This document shows, in pieces, positions 12,815 to 22,916 of a stretch of DNA of 64,000 nt. The DNA is from Pseudisothecium myosuroides (Eukaryota; Streptophyta; Bryopsida; Hypnales; Lembophyllaceae). The stretch is from NCBI GenBank assembly GCA_951799445.1, contig OX637287.1, forward strand, positions 36,547,724 to 36,611,723, in the 5' to 3' direction. The notes beneath the pieces were generated by a model, which saw only the letters and a program-made list of their open reading frames with translations, had not been told where the DNA came from and searched no databases. The position numbers and the translations under genes were made by a program. Numbering within the stretch: the first letter of the stretch is position 1; the number at the start of each line of letters is the position of its first letter.

Positions 12815-13879
12815 ATATATAAAAAGATTTTCTCCCCAACTCTGAATACAAGAAATGAATAACTTTTAAAGCTTGGTGAGTTAGTAGCTAATTCATTGTT
12901 TGCAAAAAGAAATTTGCTCAATGTTTAATAGTTGTACTTTAAAGCTTCAAAGCTTAGTTATTTACTTTGATGAAATTTGAAGTACCACAACAATGAACTT
13001 GCTAATTGAGCACATTACTGACAAGTCTCGTGTGAATTGATAATGGTGTGGTATATTTGACACCATTCTATTACGGAAGAGGCAGTATTCAGTGGGACTA
13101 CTGAATGTTATGAGGAAGGTAAATCTTCCATTCAAAATGGGACCAAGAGGGTGAATTTTGTGTTCTCTAGGATAAATGTAAAAAAAACTATTTTGTCATG
13201 TATTAATTTTATGTTCTTCACCTCCCCTAGCTAATTTGGGGTCTCTGATTGCAAATATGAATTCAAACTTTGCAAATTGTATCATGTGTAGCAAATAAAA
13301 AAAGTCCTATGTTTTCCCCCGGGGTAAATTTACCTTGTTGGTCCCACTTCAAATGGAGGAATTAGCGTCCTACATCAACTATGGTCTCTAGGATCATTAC
13401 AAATGAAATCTATTCCGAGAAGTTTTACTAACCTAGTTTTTGAAGTTTTGGTACATATGATATTCCATTTTATAAATATCACAATGACAATGAGCTCCAA
13501 AGTTCCTTTTAACCATTTTACTGTACTTTGTTTTGTCAAGTTGTAGATTTAAAGTCATATTCATTTGTTTAAATTCATCATTACTTTTTCAAGTATTTGT
13601 TAACCCTCTACGTACCAAGAATTCATGATTTTAAGTCGTGGACTTTGATTGATCATACTGTAGAAAGGATAATCTAAATGGAAAATTTTACTATATCATT
13701 AGCTTGAGTGAAGAACATTGCATGCATTAGTTTAAATAAAGAATTATTAAAATAAATAGAATCTCCAAATAAACTCTTCAAAATTGCTTAAAAAAACATG
13801 AGGCCCAATTCGGGCTTCTAAGTCATTAAAAGGTTAAAGAGATTTATTTATCCAAACAATAGTGGAAACATGATCCAGG

Positions 13880-14110
13880 CAACAATGCTTGCATGAGAAT
13901 ATAGAAATGTGAGCATATGAGCCTTGAGCTTAAATGTAAGTAGATACCCTACAACCATTGAAGGTCTCTATAATATAAACACCTATGATATAGGTATCTA
14001 TACCATAAATATCTTGTAATCATAGAAGGTTACTATAATATAGACACCTATAACATAGGTGTATGGACTCATAGGCTCATGATCCTAGGTTCACATAGTA
14101 GCAACCCTCG
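13880..14110. mobile_element. Mutator-like MITE relic
   Basis: It begins CAACAATGCTTGCATGAG and ends CACATAGTAGCAACCCTCG, and its interior shares TATAGACACCTATAACATAG with the intact copy at 38330-38569. The flanking 9-mers do not match, so this copy is older or rearranged. Its interior repeats the motif ACACCTATAA-ATAGGT in both orientations. Confidence 0.6.
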
Positions 14111-14445
14111 TCATTTTCTAGGTCTATACAAATTATGATGTTTCCAGAAATGATGATTCCTTATAGTCATTCTACAACAAGTAAATAGCAGATAATCCAT
14201 ACCTTAACTTTTGGAAGTTTGTTTGTTTTGTTATTATATTGAGATCTCCCAAATCATGCGTCTGCCGATGGCATGCTTGGTATCGTCGGAAAGCCCTTGG
14301 CAAGGAAGGGTGCACATGCTTTGTTTTGTGGCGTTTGGACCTACAGTGTGAAAGTTATTGAATTTCAAAGTTTTTATGGATTAAAAAAAATTAGAAAATT
14401 AATTTTACTTTTATTTTGACTATGACAAGGGCGCAAGGCACACTA

Positions 14446-14759
14446 AGGTAGGAGGCTCGAACTCCGACAGGGCATTTTGAACTGAACATGCCACAAAGGT
14501 ACATTTTGCTTTCTTCAATTTACCAAAATGCACAAAAGGTGTACATTCTAGGAGGTGGTCACTTTCAGAGCCCTATGGCATTTCAACTTCAAAATTTCAT
14601 AACTAATTCCACAAAGCTCCAAAAAATATGAAACAACTTGGGTTAGATGCCATTTCCTCTTGTCTTTCAAGGAAAACTAACTAAAAAAATTTCAAGATGT
14701 TTTACCTCCCCAAAATTCAGTTTCAGCGCTTAGATGGTTACTTTGTGGACCTCCTACCT
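14446..14759. mobile_element. AGGTAGGAGG MITE, TA-flanked
   Basis: The ends are AGGTAGGAGGCTCGAACTCC and GGACCTCCTACCT, flanked by TA (14444-14445 and 14760-14761). The 314-bp length matches sister copies at 39914-40228, 44672-44967 and 45603-45915. A TA target site suggests a Tc1/mariner-type MITE. Internal conserved pieces include AACATGCCACAAAGGTACAT and ATTCCACAAAGCTCC. Confidence 0.75.
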
Positions 14760-14929
14760 TAGTAGTGTTTATGTTTGTCTTACGAACAACATCTGTTTCT
14801 AAGAACAAATTCTTCAACTATCTATCCACCCCACCTACAAATGCTCGACTTCAAACCAGAGCAGAGTTGGCTACAGTAGTATTTTTGAGCCTCCCTGCAA
14901 TTCAGTTCAGGTATGGAAGTTCAATTTGG

Positions 14930-14937
14930 GTCCCAGT
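14930..14937. repeat. Target site duplication of hAT-2, left copy
   Basis: GTCCCAGT, a perfect 8/8 match to 22537-22544 on the other side of the element. Confidence 0.88.
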
Positions 14938-15954
14938 CAGTGTTTTTTTTTCAGGTGATTTACAGCCAGATTGCACCAAATGTTTTTGGCTAGCACCAGG
15001 CCTATAGGAAAAAAACAGAGAAATTACAGGCAAAATCGCTGGGGGGAGGATACAAGGTTAGGTCCCGCCGCAGTTTCCGCCTGGAACAGGCTTCCGTGCT
15101 AGGGTTCCGTCGCCAGCACACCAAACTGAGGGACTTCGTCTGATTTGCAGTTGCAGCCGCCTGTGCTCCAGTCTCTCCTCTCCGTAACGGTTCTCACGCC
15201 ACCTTGTCAATGAAATTGATCGCTGGGGAGCCACCTTCTCTCCCTCGTTGAATTACTTGAATGCCAACTTCACTCCTGCAATGAATTTGTTGTAGCCCAC
15301 TCCGCAATGCTACACTTGCGTACAGAGCCAGCTAGAGATTTAGTGTTGGGCATTCACAGCCAGTTCTTCAATTGTAGTAGTGGATACTTGTGATTGTGTC
15401 GCCACATTAATTTCCACTTCCTTGTAGGACTGTGGGTGTATCTGCATTGTATCTGTGTAATTGAATTATGGCTCGCCTTCATGGGTGCAATCACGGAGGG
15501 CTTTGGTGTAGGGTGTGGTTGCGAGATCAGGAAGGGGCGGTGTGGGCTGCATTTAATTTCGCAATTCCAGAGCGAGGATTAGTATCCTTTTCTGATTGTG
15601 CTTTGTGTCTGCGTTGTGTTGCGCTGCTAAGATTTGGATCTTGGGCTTTCCAATTTTGCGTGTGTTTCTCTGCTGGGTTTAGGGATTTGGGCTCTTTCGA
15701 TTTGATCTTGCACGTTCGGGGTTGGCAAATTTGTGTTTCCAAATTCACTTGTGTTACTCTGCTGGGGTTGGGTGCTTGGGTTTCAAAATTGAGGTTTAGG
15801 GTCTATCGGGGTTGTGCGGGTCTGTGAAGGTTGTGCGGGTTTGCTGGGGTTGTGCGGCTCTGTTGGGGTGGGAAGCTTCGGGTTCCAAAACTGTTTTTTG
15901 CAATTGGGTTCCGAAATTGGCTTCCGGAATTAGCTTGTGTTTTCCGTCGTTGCG

Positions 15955-18900
15955 ATGGCGGACTCTCCTTTCGCTCCCGAGAACATTGGTTTCGCGAGCG
16001 CGGCCGCTGCAACACACAAAAGCATCTTGGCCGATAGGAAGAAGCGAAAGCTTGATAGATTGCAGCGCGAGGCGAAGGCGGCCGAGCGAAAGGCACAAGC
16101 ATCGAAGCGAGCCCTGGAGTTAGAGGCGCGCAAAAGAGCAAGAAGTACGCGAACGATGCGCAGCTACTTCACGTCGTCAAGGAATTCCTTGAATCGAGGT
16201 CCCTTGGAAAGCAACGCGACAAAGTTGCAAAGCTTTGGTGTGGGCGGCGAATCTTCTCAGTCCCCGGATACTGAAATTCCTTTATCATGCCTCGACGTGG
16301 TCCGTGTCTCCGACGATGAAGACAACAGCTTGGGCGATGAGGATGATCCAGACTTGAGCGCGGATGAAATGGTCGACTCCGACGACGCTTTCATGGACCC
16401 ACCGATCCGTAACAAGCGGCGAAAGAGTGGTGATTTGGCGCTCAAGGATGCAAAGGAGGCGGGTCCCTCTTCCGGCACGATGAAGAAGTTAAAAAAAATT
16501 ACGAACGATCTCGCAAGTTCCACAGCAAGTGGGCGGCGAAGGAGCCCTGGAGCGAGGCTGTGTTGGCCGACGATGGAGACCTGCAATCTGTGCGCTGCAA
16601 GCCGTGCTCTCTTGTTCGTGGTAAACCAATTCAAATGGCCCCAAAGTACGACACTATCTCGAAGTAGGCGCAACGTGATATTCACAAGAAGTGCATGCTT
16701 TTATTTGCAACTCGAGGGCCTCTATCTGTGGCGTTGCAGATTCAGGGCTGTAGCACGGCAGAATCACGGAGGAAACGTGTGTAGTTCTCAACTTTGTTCC
16801 AGTTGCTTGCTGGGGGTAGACCCATGACAAAATTTGAGGCCCATTCTGAGTTATACGATTTCCTTGGCATTCCCGACTTGCCTCGCAAGCATTGGGGTGA
16901 CGGATCCGGTTGAATAATGGCCGAGCACCTCTATGACTTTGTCAAACAGAGAATCAAGACTCTTGTATCTGTTGTGCCTTTCTTTGCCGTGTCTGTTGAT
17001 GAGACAACTGCTTGCGACAATACTTCATGGATTACAATCCACGCTTATATTCTCATAGACTGGTGTCGTGTTCCTCTTCTACTGACGATCCAGAAAATGG
17101 ACTCTGATGGCGCCACGGCCAACAACCTAACCACTTTAATCATGTCTGCCGTGACTGTTGGAGGAGGTGTCACTGATGCAAACATCGCAGAGAAACTGCT
17201 GTGCTTTGGAGCCGACGGGGTGAGCACCTTCCAAGGCTCAAAGACGGGAGTAACTACGCAAATCAAAGAGAAGTTTGCCCCGTTTGCCACTGGAGTCCAC
17301 TGCTGTGCTCATCGCCTCAATCTGGCAGCCCAGTCCCTGTCCTCATTGACAGTTATGCATGCAGTGGAAGAAGTCGTCTGCTCTACTCACACTTACTTCG
17401 CTCATTCACCCAAAAAGGCGGGGGAGTTCAAAGCCTTATCGCAGCAACTCGAGTCGAAGGGCCTGAAGTTGCTTAAAAATGTCAAAACGCGGTGGATCAG
17501 TTGTCTCTCTCCCATCCGTAGGCTATTGGCAGAGTACAAGGGTGTGCTGGCGATGATGCACACGGACAAAAACGATAAGAAGTGGGGGCAGAAGGCCCGG
17601 GTGAGTGTTCTTGTCTTTTTGTATTCCCTTGTTCATTTTCAGTTTTATATGTGATATAGATGAGTGGAGAGAACGATCATTAGAGCATTCCTGATCTGTT
17701 GGGGTTGGATGAGAGTGTATTGTATTCCATGTAGAGTGACGTTCTGTGTGCTGTGAGTTTAGTGCTGCTTTCATCATGTTTGCCCATCTTACTTGATTGA
17801 TTTGGAACATGGGTAAGGCTGCGGTTACTTTGACATTGCTGCATTGACATTGACATTATTCTCATGGAAAATGTGCAGGCAAATCTAGCCCTCCTCTTAG
17901 ATCCGTATGTTTTGTTGGTTATGTTAGCAATGCTGCCAATGCTGGAGGCCGTCGATGTTCTGATTCAGTGGGCTCAAAAAAGAGATGCCTACATTTGTGA
18001 TTTTGTTGGGGCTCTCAGCACATGCCAAACCAGCTTATTCACATTCTACTTGAATGCTGAAACGGCCTTCCGCAAAGACGAATTTCATGCTTACAACCAG
18101 GTCCTACACTGCTCTCATGAGCAAATCTTGATGAAATGGGATGCCAATTTAAACTTGCCCTGCGAGACTCTGTCATTTGTGGTGGGTGGGGAGTCTCTCT
18201 ATGCAATGCATGACGGTGCAATGGTCAACCGTGAGGGATTTGCGGGCATAACCAGCAGTGTCTAAAACGATTGCAAAGGTGAGTTCTCATTTCAGGTATT
18301 CATGAGATTGCAAGTTTGACACTGCAATGTGACGATGTCACTTATATTTAATGCCCGGTTTGTTTTGTTTTGTTTTTTCAAACTATTAGTTCAACCTTTA
18401 ATCTCAAGGAGTTATGCTTGACTGGCTATATAGACTCACATTGACATGGCATTATGTTAGGCCATGGTCTATTCATTTTGATGCACTGGGAGGAATTACC
18501 TAGATTTAAAGGATTTTCTGTTTAAAAAAATGATGTGACATTTCTGTGATATAAATCATGTGCTATAAATCATGTGCTATAAATCATATTTAAGAAAATC
18601 ATGTGTGATATAAATTATGTTTAAGAAAATCATGTGATATAAATCATGTGATATTCTGTTTTGCAGAAGATATTTGTGGGCCACCTCTTCAATTTTCATG
18701 GTGATTCAGTTTTGTGGTGATAATAGAAGGGTGACACATTAGACTTAGAGTTTAATGTCTAAATTATACAACTGTTTTTTGGAACAACTTAGAGTTGAAA
18801 ATTGTCCTTGATTAGACTTGTGATTCATCTCACCCATATTAGCTCTAATTTACCAATTGTATCATATGTTAAACTACCTCTTAGGGAGGTGTTATCTACT

Positions 18901-20207
18901 CATTTTATATGATCTGATTTGATTAGCCCATCATATGATTTAATTCTTTGCTAATACCTCCACCGTTTCTAACTCTAGCGTTTCGTTTCTCATGTGCAGA
19001 GGCCGTAGGGAAACTCATGGACGAGATGACGACCCGCTTTCCAGATCATGGCTTGATGGATGCCCTGGGCGTCGTGTACCCGCAATACTGGTTGCAAGGG
19101 GACTGCTCTGCAAGCTTCAAAAAGCACCTGGATGTCATCAAGAACTTTTATGGCGAGCCAAAGTGGATCGGTGAGGGTGACAATAAACGATTTGTCCCAG
19201 CTGTGCTTGACAAGTTCTTGCTGGAGACAGAACAACCATTATTCAAGATTGCTATGCTATCAAACGCCCACGATGCCATGCAGATGCCTCCAGTACATGC
19301 TCCCGCACACCAGTTGGTGAATCCATTAACTAAACTGTGGAGGATTTTGGACACAAACACCTCTCTTGGCCACAAATTCGGGGAGTACATAAAACTGGCC
19401 CAGATTGCAATGGTACATGTTCTAGGTAGTGTGGAGGATGAGCGCACGTTCTCAGCGCTATCTTTCCTAAAGGACAAGCTGCGTAATCGCCTGGATCAAC
19501 ACTTGGATGTCGTTGTAGGCATGCATTGCCAGATTGTATATAGTCTAAAGACTTTTCCTTATGACGACTGCTTTAACCCCTTAAGGACCAAAGTCCCCTC
19601 GGGGGACTTTCGAGATTTCGGGCAAGCTCGTGTGACCTCAAAGTTTGACCTGATTTTTTGAAACTTTTTTTGAAGATAGGGAATGTTAGTAGCTTTCTAA
19701 AAATATAATGTTTTTTCCAATCGGTGCTCGGGAGCAAAAGTTATGCCACCCTAAGCCCAAAAAGTTGTTCGCCAGGCAGAAAAAAAAAACCCACAAAAAA
19801 ATGAATTTTTTTTATTTTTTATTTTTTTCTGAAAGATCATGTTCTTGTCTATATTTGAAGCTTTGAGTCATTCTATTTGGACTCAGAATGAGAAAGTTAT
19901 GAGCAATCTTGTTTTTTGGGCAATCTAAGTATCTTCTTCAAAAAAACTTCTTTTTCCAACTTCAAATGCTAATATCTTCAAATCCATAATGTCAAACTTC
20001 ATGAAAATTTTACCACATGATCTGGGACAAGTGAACTACAAGATCCTACGGTTAGATTCTAAAAAAAAGTTTTTTTTGGTTTAGATAGTGATTGTAGCAG
20101 AAATGGCAGTTTTAAGTGGTTTTGGAGCCAGAAAATGCCTTGGTCCTTTAGGGGTTAAGCAGTGGGTGCTGTCAAGTGAGCGCCAGCGTTACGCATTGAC
20201 TGCGTGA
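15955..20207 (+). pseudogene. hAT transposase gene, broken, copy 2
   Basis: ATG 15955 (MADSPFAPENIGFAS) opens a basic then acidic N-terminal region. At the A8 run 16491-16498 the frame must shift by one base to continue into a BED/TTF-like finger (KWAAKEPWSEAV, then CKPC). The same frame holds the RNase H-like core: AVSVDETTACDN, FGADGVSTFQG, the CCAHRLNL motif and VKTRW. Introns 17601-17878 and 18279-18999 are GT-AG with matching phases. The last exon has the hAT dimerisation domain (HVLGSVEDERTFSALSFLKD). In-frame stops lie at 16665 (TAG), 16782 (TAG), 16911 (TGA) and 18262 (TAA). The 578-bp TTAA MITE sits after DDCF. Skipping it, with one TTAA kept, the frame continues 17 codons to TGA at 20205. 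The family is one of plant and algal hATs with a finger before GRPMT-like and KHW motifs. It is not functional as read. Confidence 0.85.
19577..20154. mobile_element. TTAA-flanked MITE nested in hAT-2
   Basis: Same element, site and length as 5411-5988, flanked by TTAA (19573-19576 and 20155-20158). It splits the last transposase exon after codon TTT of DDCF and gives the truncated protein a foreign tail of about 28 codons ending DLIF. Confidence 0.82.
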
Positions 20208-20330
20208 CAGAGCTTTGTACTCTGTACATGGCAGGATTGGCACCCTTAGAGCAGGGTAGCAGTTGAAACTCGTACTTGCTAGTTCCTTTTACTGAACTGG
20301 AAGGTGATAGAATTTCAATCGTAGCCATAA

Positions 20331-20723
20331 GGGGATATTTGAACCCCCAAAGAGGCCGCTTTGTAATGCAAAAAGTTGGGTGGGAAAAGCCTTCTCAACT
20401 CACTAGTTGGGCCAAGAATTGCATGATGAATTCAAAAATTCGTCATCATTAACCAATCCATCTCCATGATCTCATAAATTTAGGTGGAAAGAGCCTTCTC
20501 AACTCACTAATCGGGCCAAGAATTGCATATTAAACTCAAACATTTGTCATCATTATCCAATCCATCTCCACGATCTTATAAATCTCATGATGGTTTCATC
20601 ATGAAGAATGGAGCCCACGCCACGTGGTGGAAGTAATGAATCTATGGCCACCCTCACACTCATTCCATTAGTATTAAAATTAGTAAGAAAACTCAAAGCC
20701 TCTTTGTGGGTTCAAATATCCCC
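20331..20723. mobile_element. Tourist-like MITE nested in hAT-2
   Basis: 393 bp with ends GGGGATATTTGAACCC and GGGTTCAAATATCCCC, flanked by TAA (20328-20330 and 20724-20726). Mirror image of the copy at 4842-5234. It lies between the transposase stop and the captured exon. Confidence 0.8.
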
Positions 20724-21325
20724 TAATGATTACTCCTGAGATTTGCTTGCAACTCAGTTTCTCTTTTCAGTGCTGGGAATGTCTAGGCTACACTGTACTC
20801 ATTTCATGGAACGCGGTTGTCATTTTCATGTTGCTATCAATTTATTGTGCTTGGACAATGTCTGTGGTTGCCTGCAGATGTGGAGTGCAGGACGGTGAGT
20901 CTCCAAATTTGATGCTGATTTGTGAGCAGGAGCTCAGTCTAGTAAGAATTCTTGTACAATCATGTGTCCGCAATGGAGATGATTGTTTGAAATGTCGTAC
21001 ATCATATGTCTTGAATGTGGCAGCCTAGGCACCCAAATGCATGCGATTATGGAGTTCTGCATCATTGCATGCAAAAATGGCATTAACAGGTACTCGGGGT
21101 TTTAGAGTTTTGGAAGGTGCTTTTCACTCATTGAACTCATTATCAAATTCTAAAGATTTTTGTTGTGATACAACAATGTGTGATAATGAGAATTTAGAGG
21201 GTATGGAACTGGGTACATGTTCTGTCTAAAGGGTTCGGTGATAGAAATGAATATGTGATACCGTAGAAATTGATATTTAGGAATGAGCTTAGTGAAGTAT
21301 TCTGACTCGAGGTGCTTTGCTGCAG

Positions 21326-21554
21326 CTTGCAGTTGAAAGAGCAAGGCTTTAAGTGGAAGCAAGAGATTCGAGCTCAGGATTTGAACTGCAAGGTTCTGGA
21401 AGAGAAGTTGAGCTCAAAGGAGGTTGATTTGGAACAACGGAATGATGAAGTCTCCGCGCTTGAGGACCGACAAGATTGGTTAGAAGTTGAAGTGAAGAAA
21501 TTGCAGCACCTTTTGGGTGAGGCAAACCGTAAAGCCACCACTTTTGAGCATCAG
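21326..21554 (+). pseudogene. Captured coiled-coil exon inside hAT-2
   Basis: Acceptor TTGCTGCAG ends at 21325. An open frame then encodes LQLKEQGFKWKQEIRAQD and further E/K/L/Q-rich heptads up to FEHQ, followed by the GT donor at 21555. A later acceptor (GGTTGCAG, near 21847) would add V-T-S and a stop. Long charged helices like this occur in coiled-coil host proteins and are not known in hAT transposases, so transduplication of a host gene piece is likely. An alternative is a divergent accessory protein of this hAT lineage. The source gene is not recognised. Confidence 0.5.
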
Positions 21555-22195
21555 GTATTCACCATTTTCTTTCAGTTCCCATGTTTCTTACAGAATGAGT
21601 TCAGTCCACCTTCATCTTCAACATTTAGTAGGATCAACAGGTAGGTAATGTTCGAGAGTCAGAGACTTGAGGAAATATCATTGTGATGAGTTCAAGAACT
21701 TAGTTGTGGTATCATTGTGATAAGCTCAAGCATTCACTTGTGATCTTGTCTCGTAAATGTTAAATCGTATAATTGCTTGTAATGTTGTATCCACTCCATT
21801 TCCCTTCTAACTTAGGCATCAGAGTGTGCCACTTTGTTGGTTGCAGGTGACATCTTGATATTGATTTAGTTCCATGAACAACAATGAGAAGAAAGTTTGT
21901 GTTACTAAAACACTGATAGTTTGGGTGTTTGTGACGGACTTTGGATGCATAATTGCATTGTAGTAATGTGTCTGATGTTAGTATCTTGCATTGCATACTT
22001 GCTTGCATTGTGCAAATGTTAAGTTCTTAGCCATCCTTCTAGCCTTGCACTAAATCAAGCATCGGAGTACTTGTGTTTGTTTTGCAGGTCCTATTTTGGT
22101 AGTTTTAGAGCTAGGAGAAGTAGGAGCGTTTTCTTGAAGTTGTAGTTTTTACTAGAAGTTTTCTTCTCCTCCAATTTGGTTTCATCTTTTGTTTC

Positions 22196-22201
22196 AATAA
22201 A
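22196..22201 (+). terminator. Candidate polyadenylation signal at the hAT-2 3' end
   Basis: AATAAA in the sequence GTTTCAATAAAATCGCC, downstream of the captured exon and about 340 bp inside the element end. It suggests that a transcript through the captured exon ends within the transposon. The mirror copy in hAT-1 is at 3364-3369. Confidence 0.35.
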
Positions 22202-22536
22202 ATCGCCAATTTTGTGTTGGACGTTTGCATTCTATTGCTGAAATCTCTATAAAATTTTCAAATAATAGGGAAAGTGCAGCCTAAAGCCATTCAAGTGTGC
22301 ACTTGCAGTAGCCCAAACTCCACCAAACCTCAATCCCAGGTCGCCACTTCTTGCGATACCCAAATTCGAAAAGTAGCCTAGTGACATCAAACTTAAAGGT
22401 AGAAATTTAATTTGAAGCCAGTGACTTGAGGAAAAAAAGGCCAAATGAAATATAAAAAAGGCCATATTGCCTGTCCATACTTCGTCTCCGGCGATAAAGA
22501 AGCACCTACCCCCAAATGAAAAAAAAAAAAACACTG

Positions 22537-22544
22537 GTCCCAGT
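22537..22544. repeat. Target site duplication of hAT-2, right copy
   Basis: GTCCCAGT directly after the CACTG end; identical to 14930-14937. Confidence 0.88.
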
Positions 22545-22792
22545 GAGTGAGAATTTGGTTGTTATTATGATCCTGTACAGAACATACTTGAATTAATTAA
22601 GTTCCCTTCATTACAGTATGATCAGTACAGTACCTGACTTCAACTGAGCCCTGTAGGTATGCTCTGAGCCCATATATGATGGTCAGTTTCTTCCATCCTT
22701 CCTTGATGTCCTTTTGCTGCAGACTCCCAGCAAGTGGGATGGGGTGCGTCTGCTTCATCAACTGTACTGTACTTCTCTGCTGCCAATTCCCA

Positions 22793-22801
22793 AAACCCTA
22801 A
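22793..22801 (+). promoter_or_regulatory. Telo-box (AAACCCTAA)
   Basis: AAACCCTAA lies 26 bp upstream of the ATG at 22827. Telo-boxes are common near the start of plant genes for translation and growth. It supports this spot as a real gene start, though the motif is short. Confidence 0.4.
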
Positions 22802-22826
22802 ATGGTACTTGGGGCTGACATCACAT

Positions 22827-22888
22827 ATGGCAGGGCTGCCAATTGGGAACTTGAAGGAGAAGCTGGATGAGTTTAGGGACGCTTTAAG
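22827..22888 (+). CDS. Candidate first exon of an unidentified gene
   Basis: ATG followed by 19 codons (MAGLPIGNLKEKLDEFRDAL) and two bases, then the donor AAG|GTAGTC. The peptide is a plausible amphipathic N-terminus, and a telo-box sits just upstream. No second exon can be seen because the next kilobases are MITEs. Either the intron is very long and filled with transposons, or this is a gene fragment. The hAT-2 target site is 283 bp upstream, in what would be its promoter. Confidence 0.35.
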
Positions 22889-22916
22889 GTAGTCTGCTCT
22901 TGAAGCGACCTCTTAA

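Larger units (their letters stand above)
10636..14929. other. Spacer between the two hAT copies
   Basis: Host DNA, not part of the inverted repeat. It holds a candidate exon (11534-11633), a fold-back element (12266-12814), a Mutator-like MITE relic (13880-14110) and an AGGTAGGAGG MITE (14446-14759). Otherwise it is AT-rich and I see no further coding signal. Confidence 0.6.
14938..22536 (+). mobile_element. hAT transposon, copy 2 (7599 bp, plus orientation)
   Basis: CAGTG followed by a T-tract at the left, an A-tract followed by CACTG at the right, and a perfect 8-bp target duplication GTCCCAGT. These are the hAT structural hallmarks. The order is: leader of about 1 kb, transposase gene (15955-20207), nested TTAA MITE (19577-20154), nested Tourist-like MITE (20331-20723), captured coiled-coil exon (21326-21554) and an AATAAA signal near the right end (22196). 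The perfect target duplication, and only a handful of visible differences from copy 1 over 7.6 kb, indicate recent movement. The left subterminal bases CAGGTGATTT differ from CTGGCGATTT in copy 1. Confidence 0.93.

Noticed and set aside
15812..16141. Overlapping open frames at the 5' end of the hAT transposase and their mirror images at 9424-9769
   Set aside because: Shadows of the GC-rich transposase start in other frames and on the other strand.
3033..22536. One large palindromic amplification or assembly inversion
   Set aside because: Each arm has its own hAT ends and its own different 8-bp target duplication, and the flanks are unrelated.
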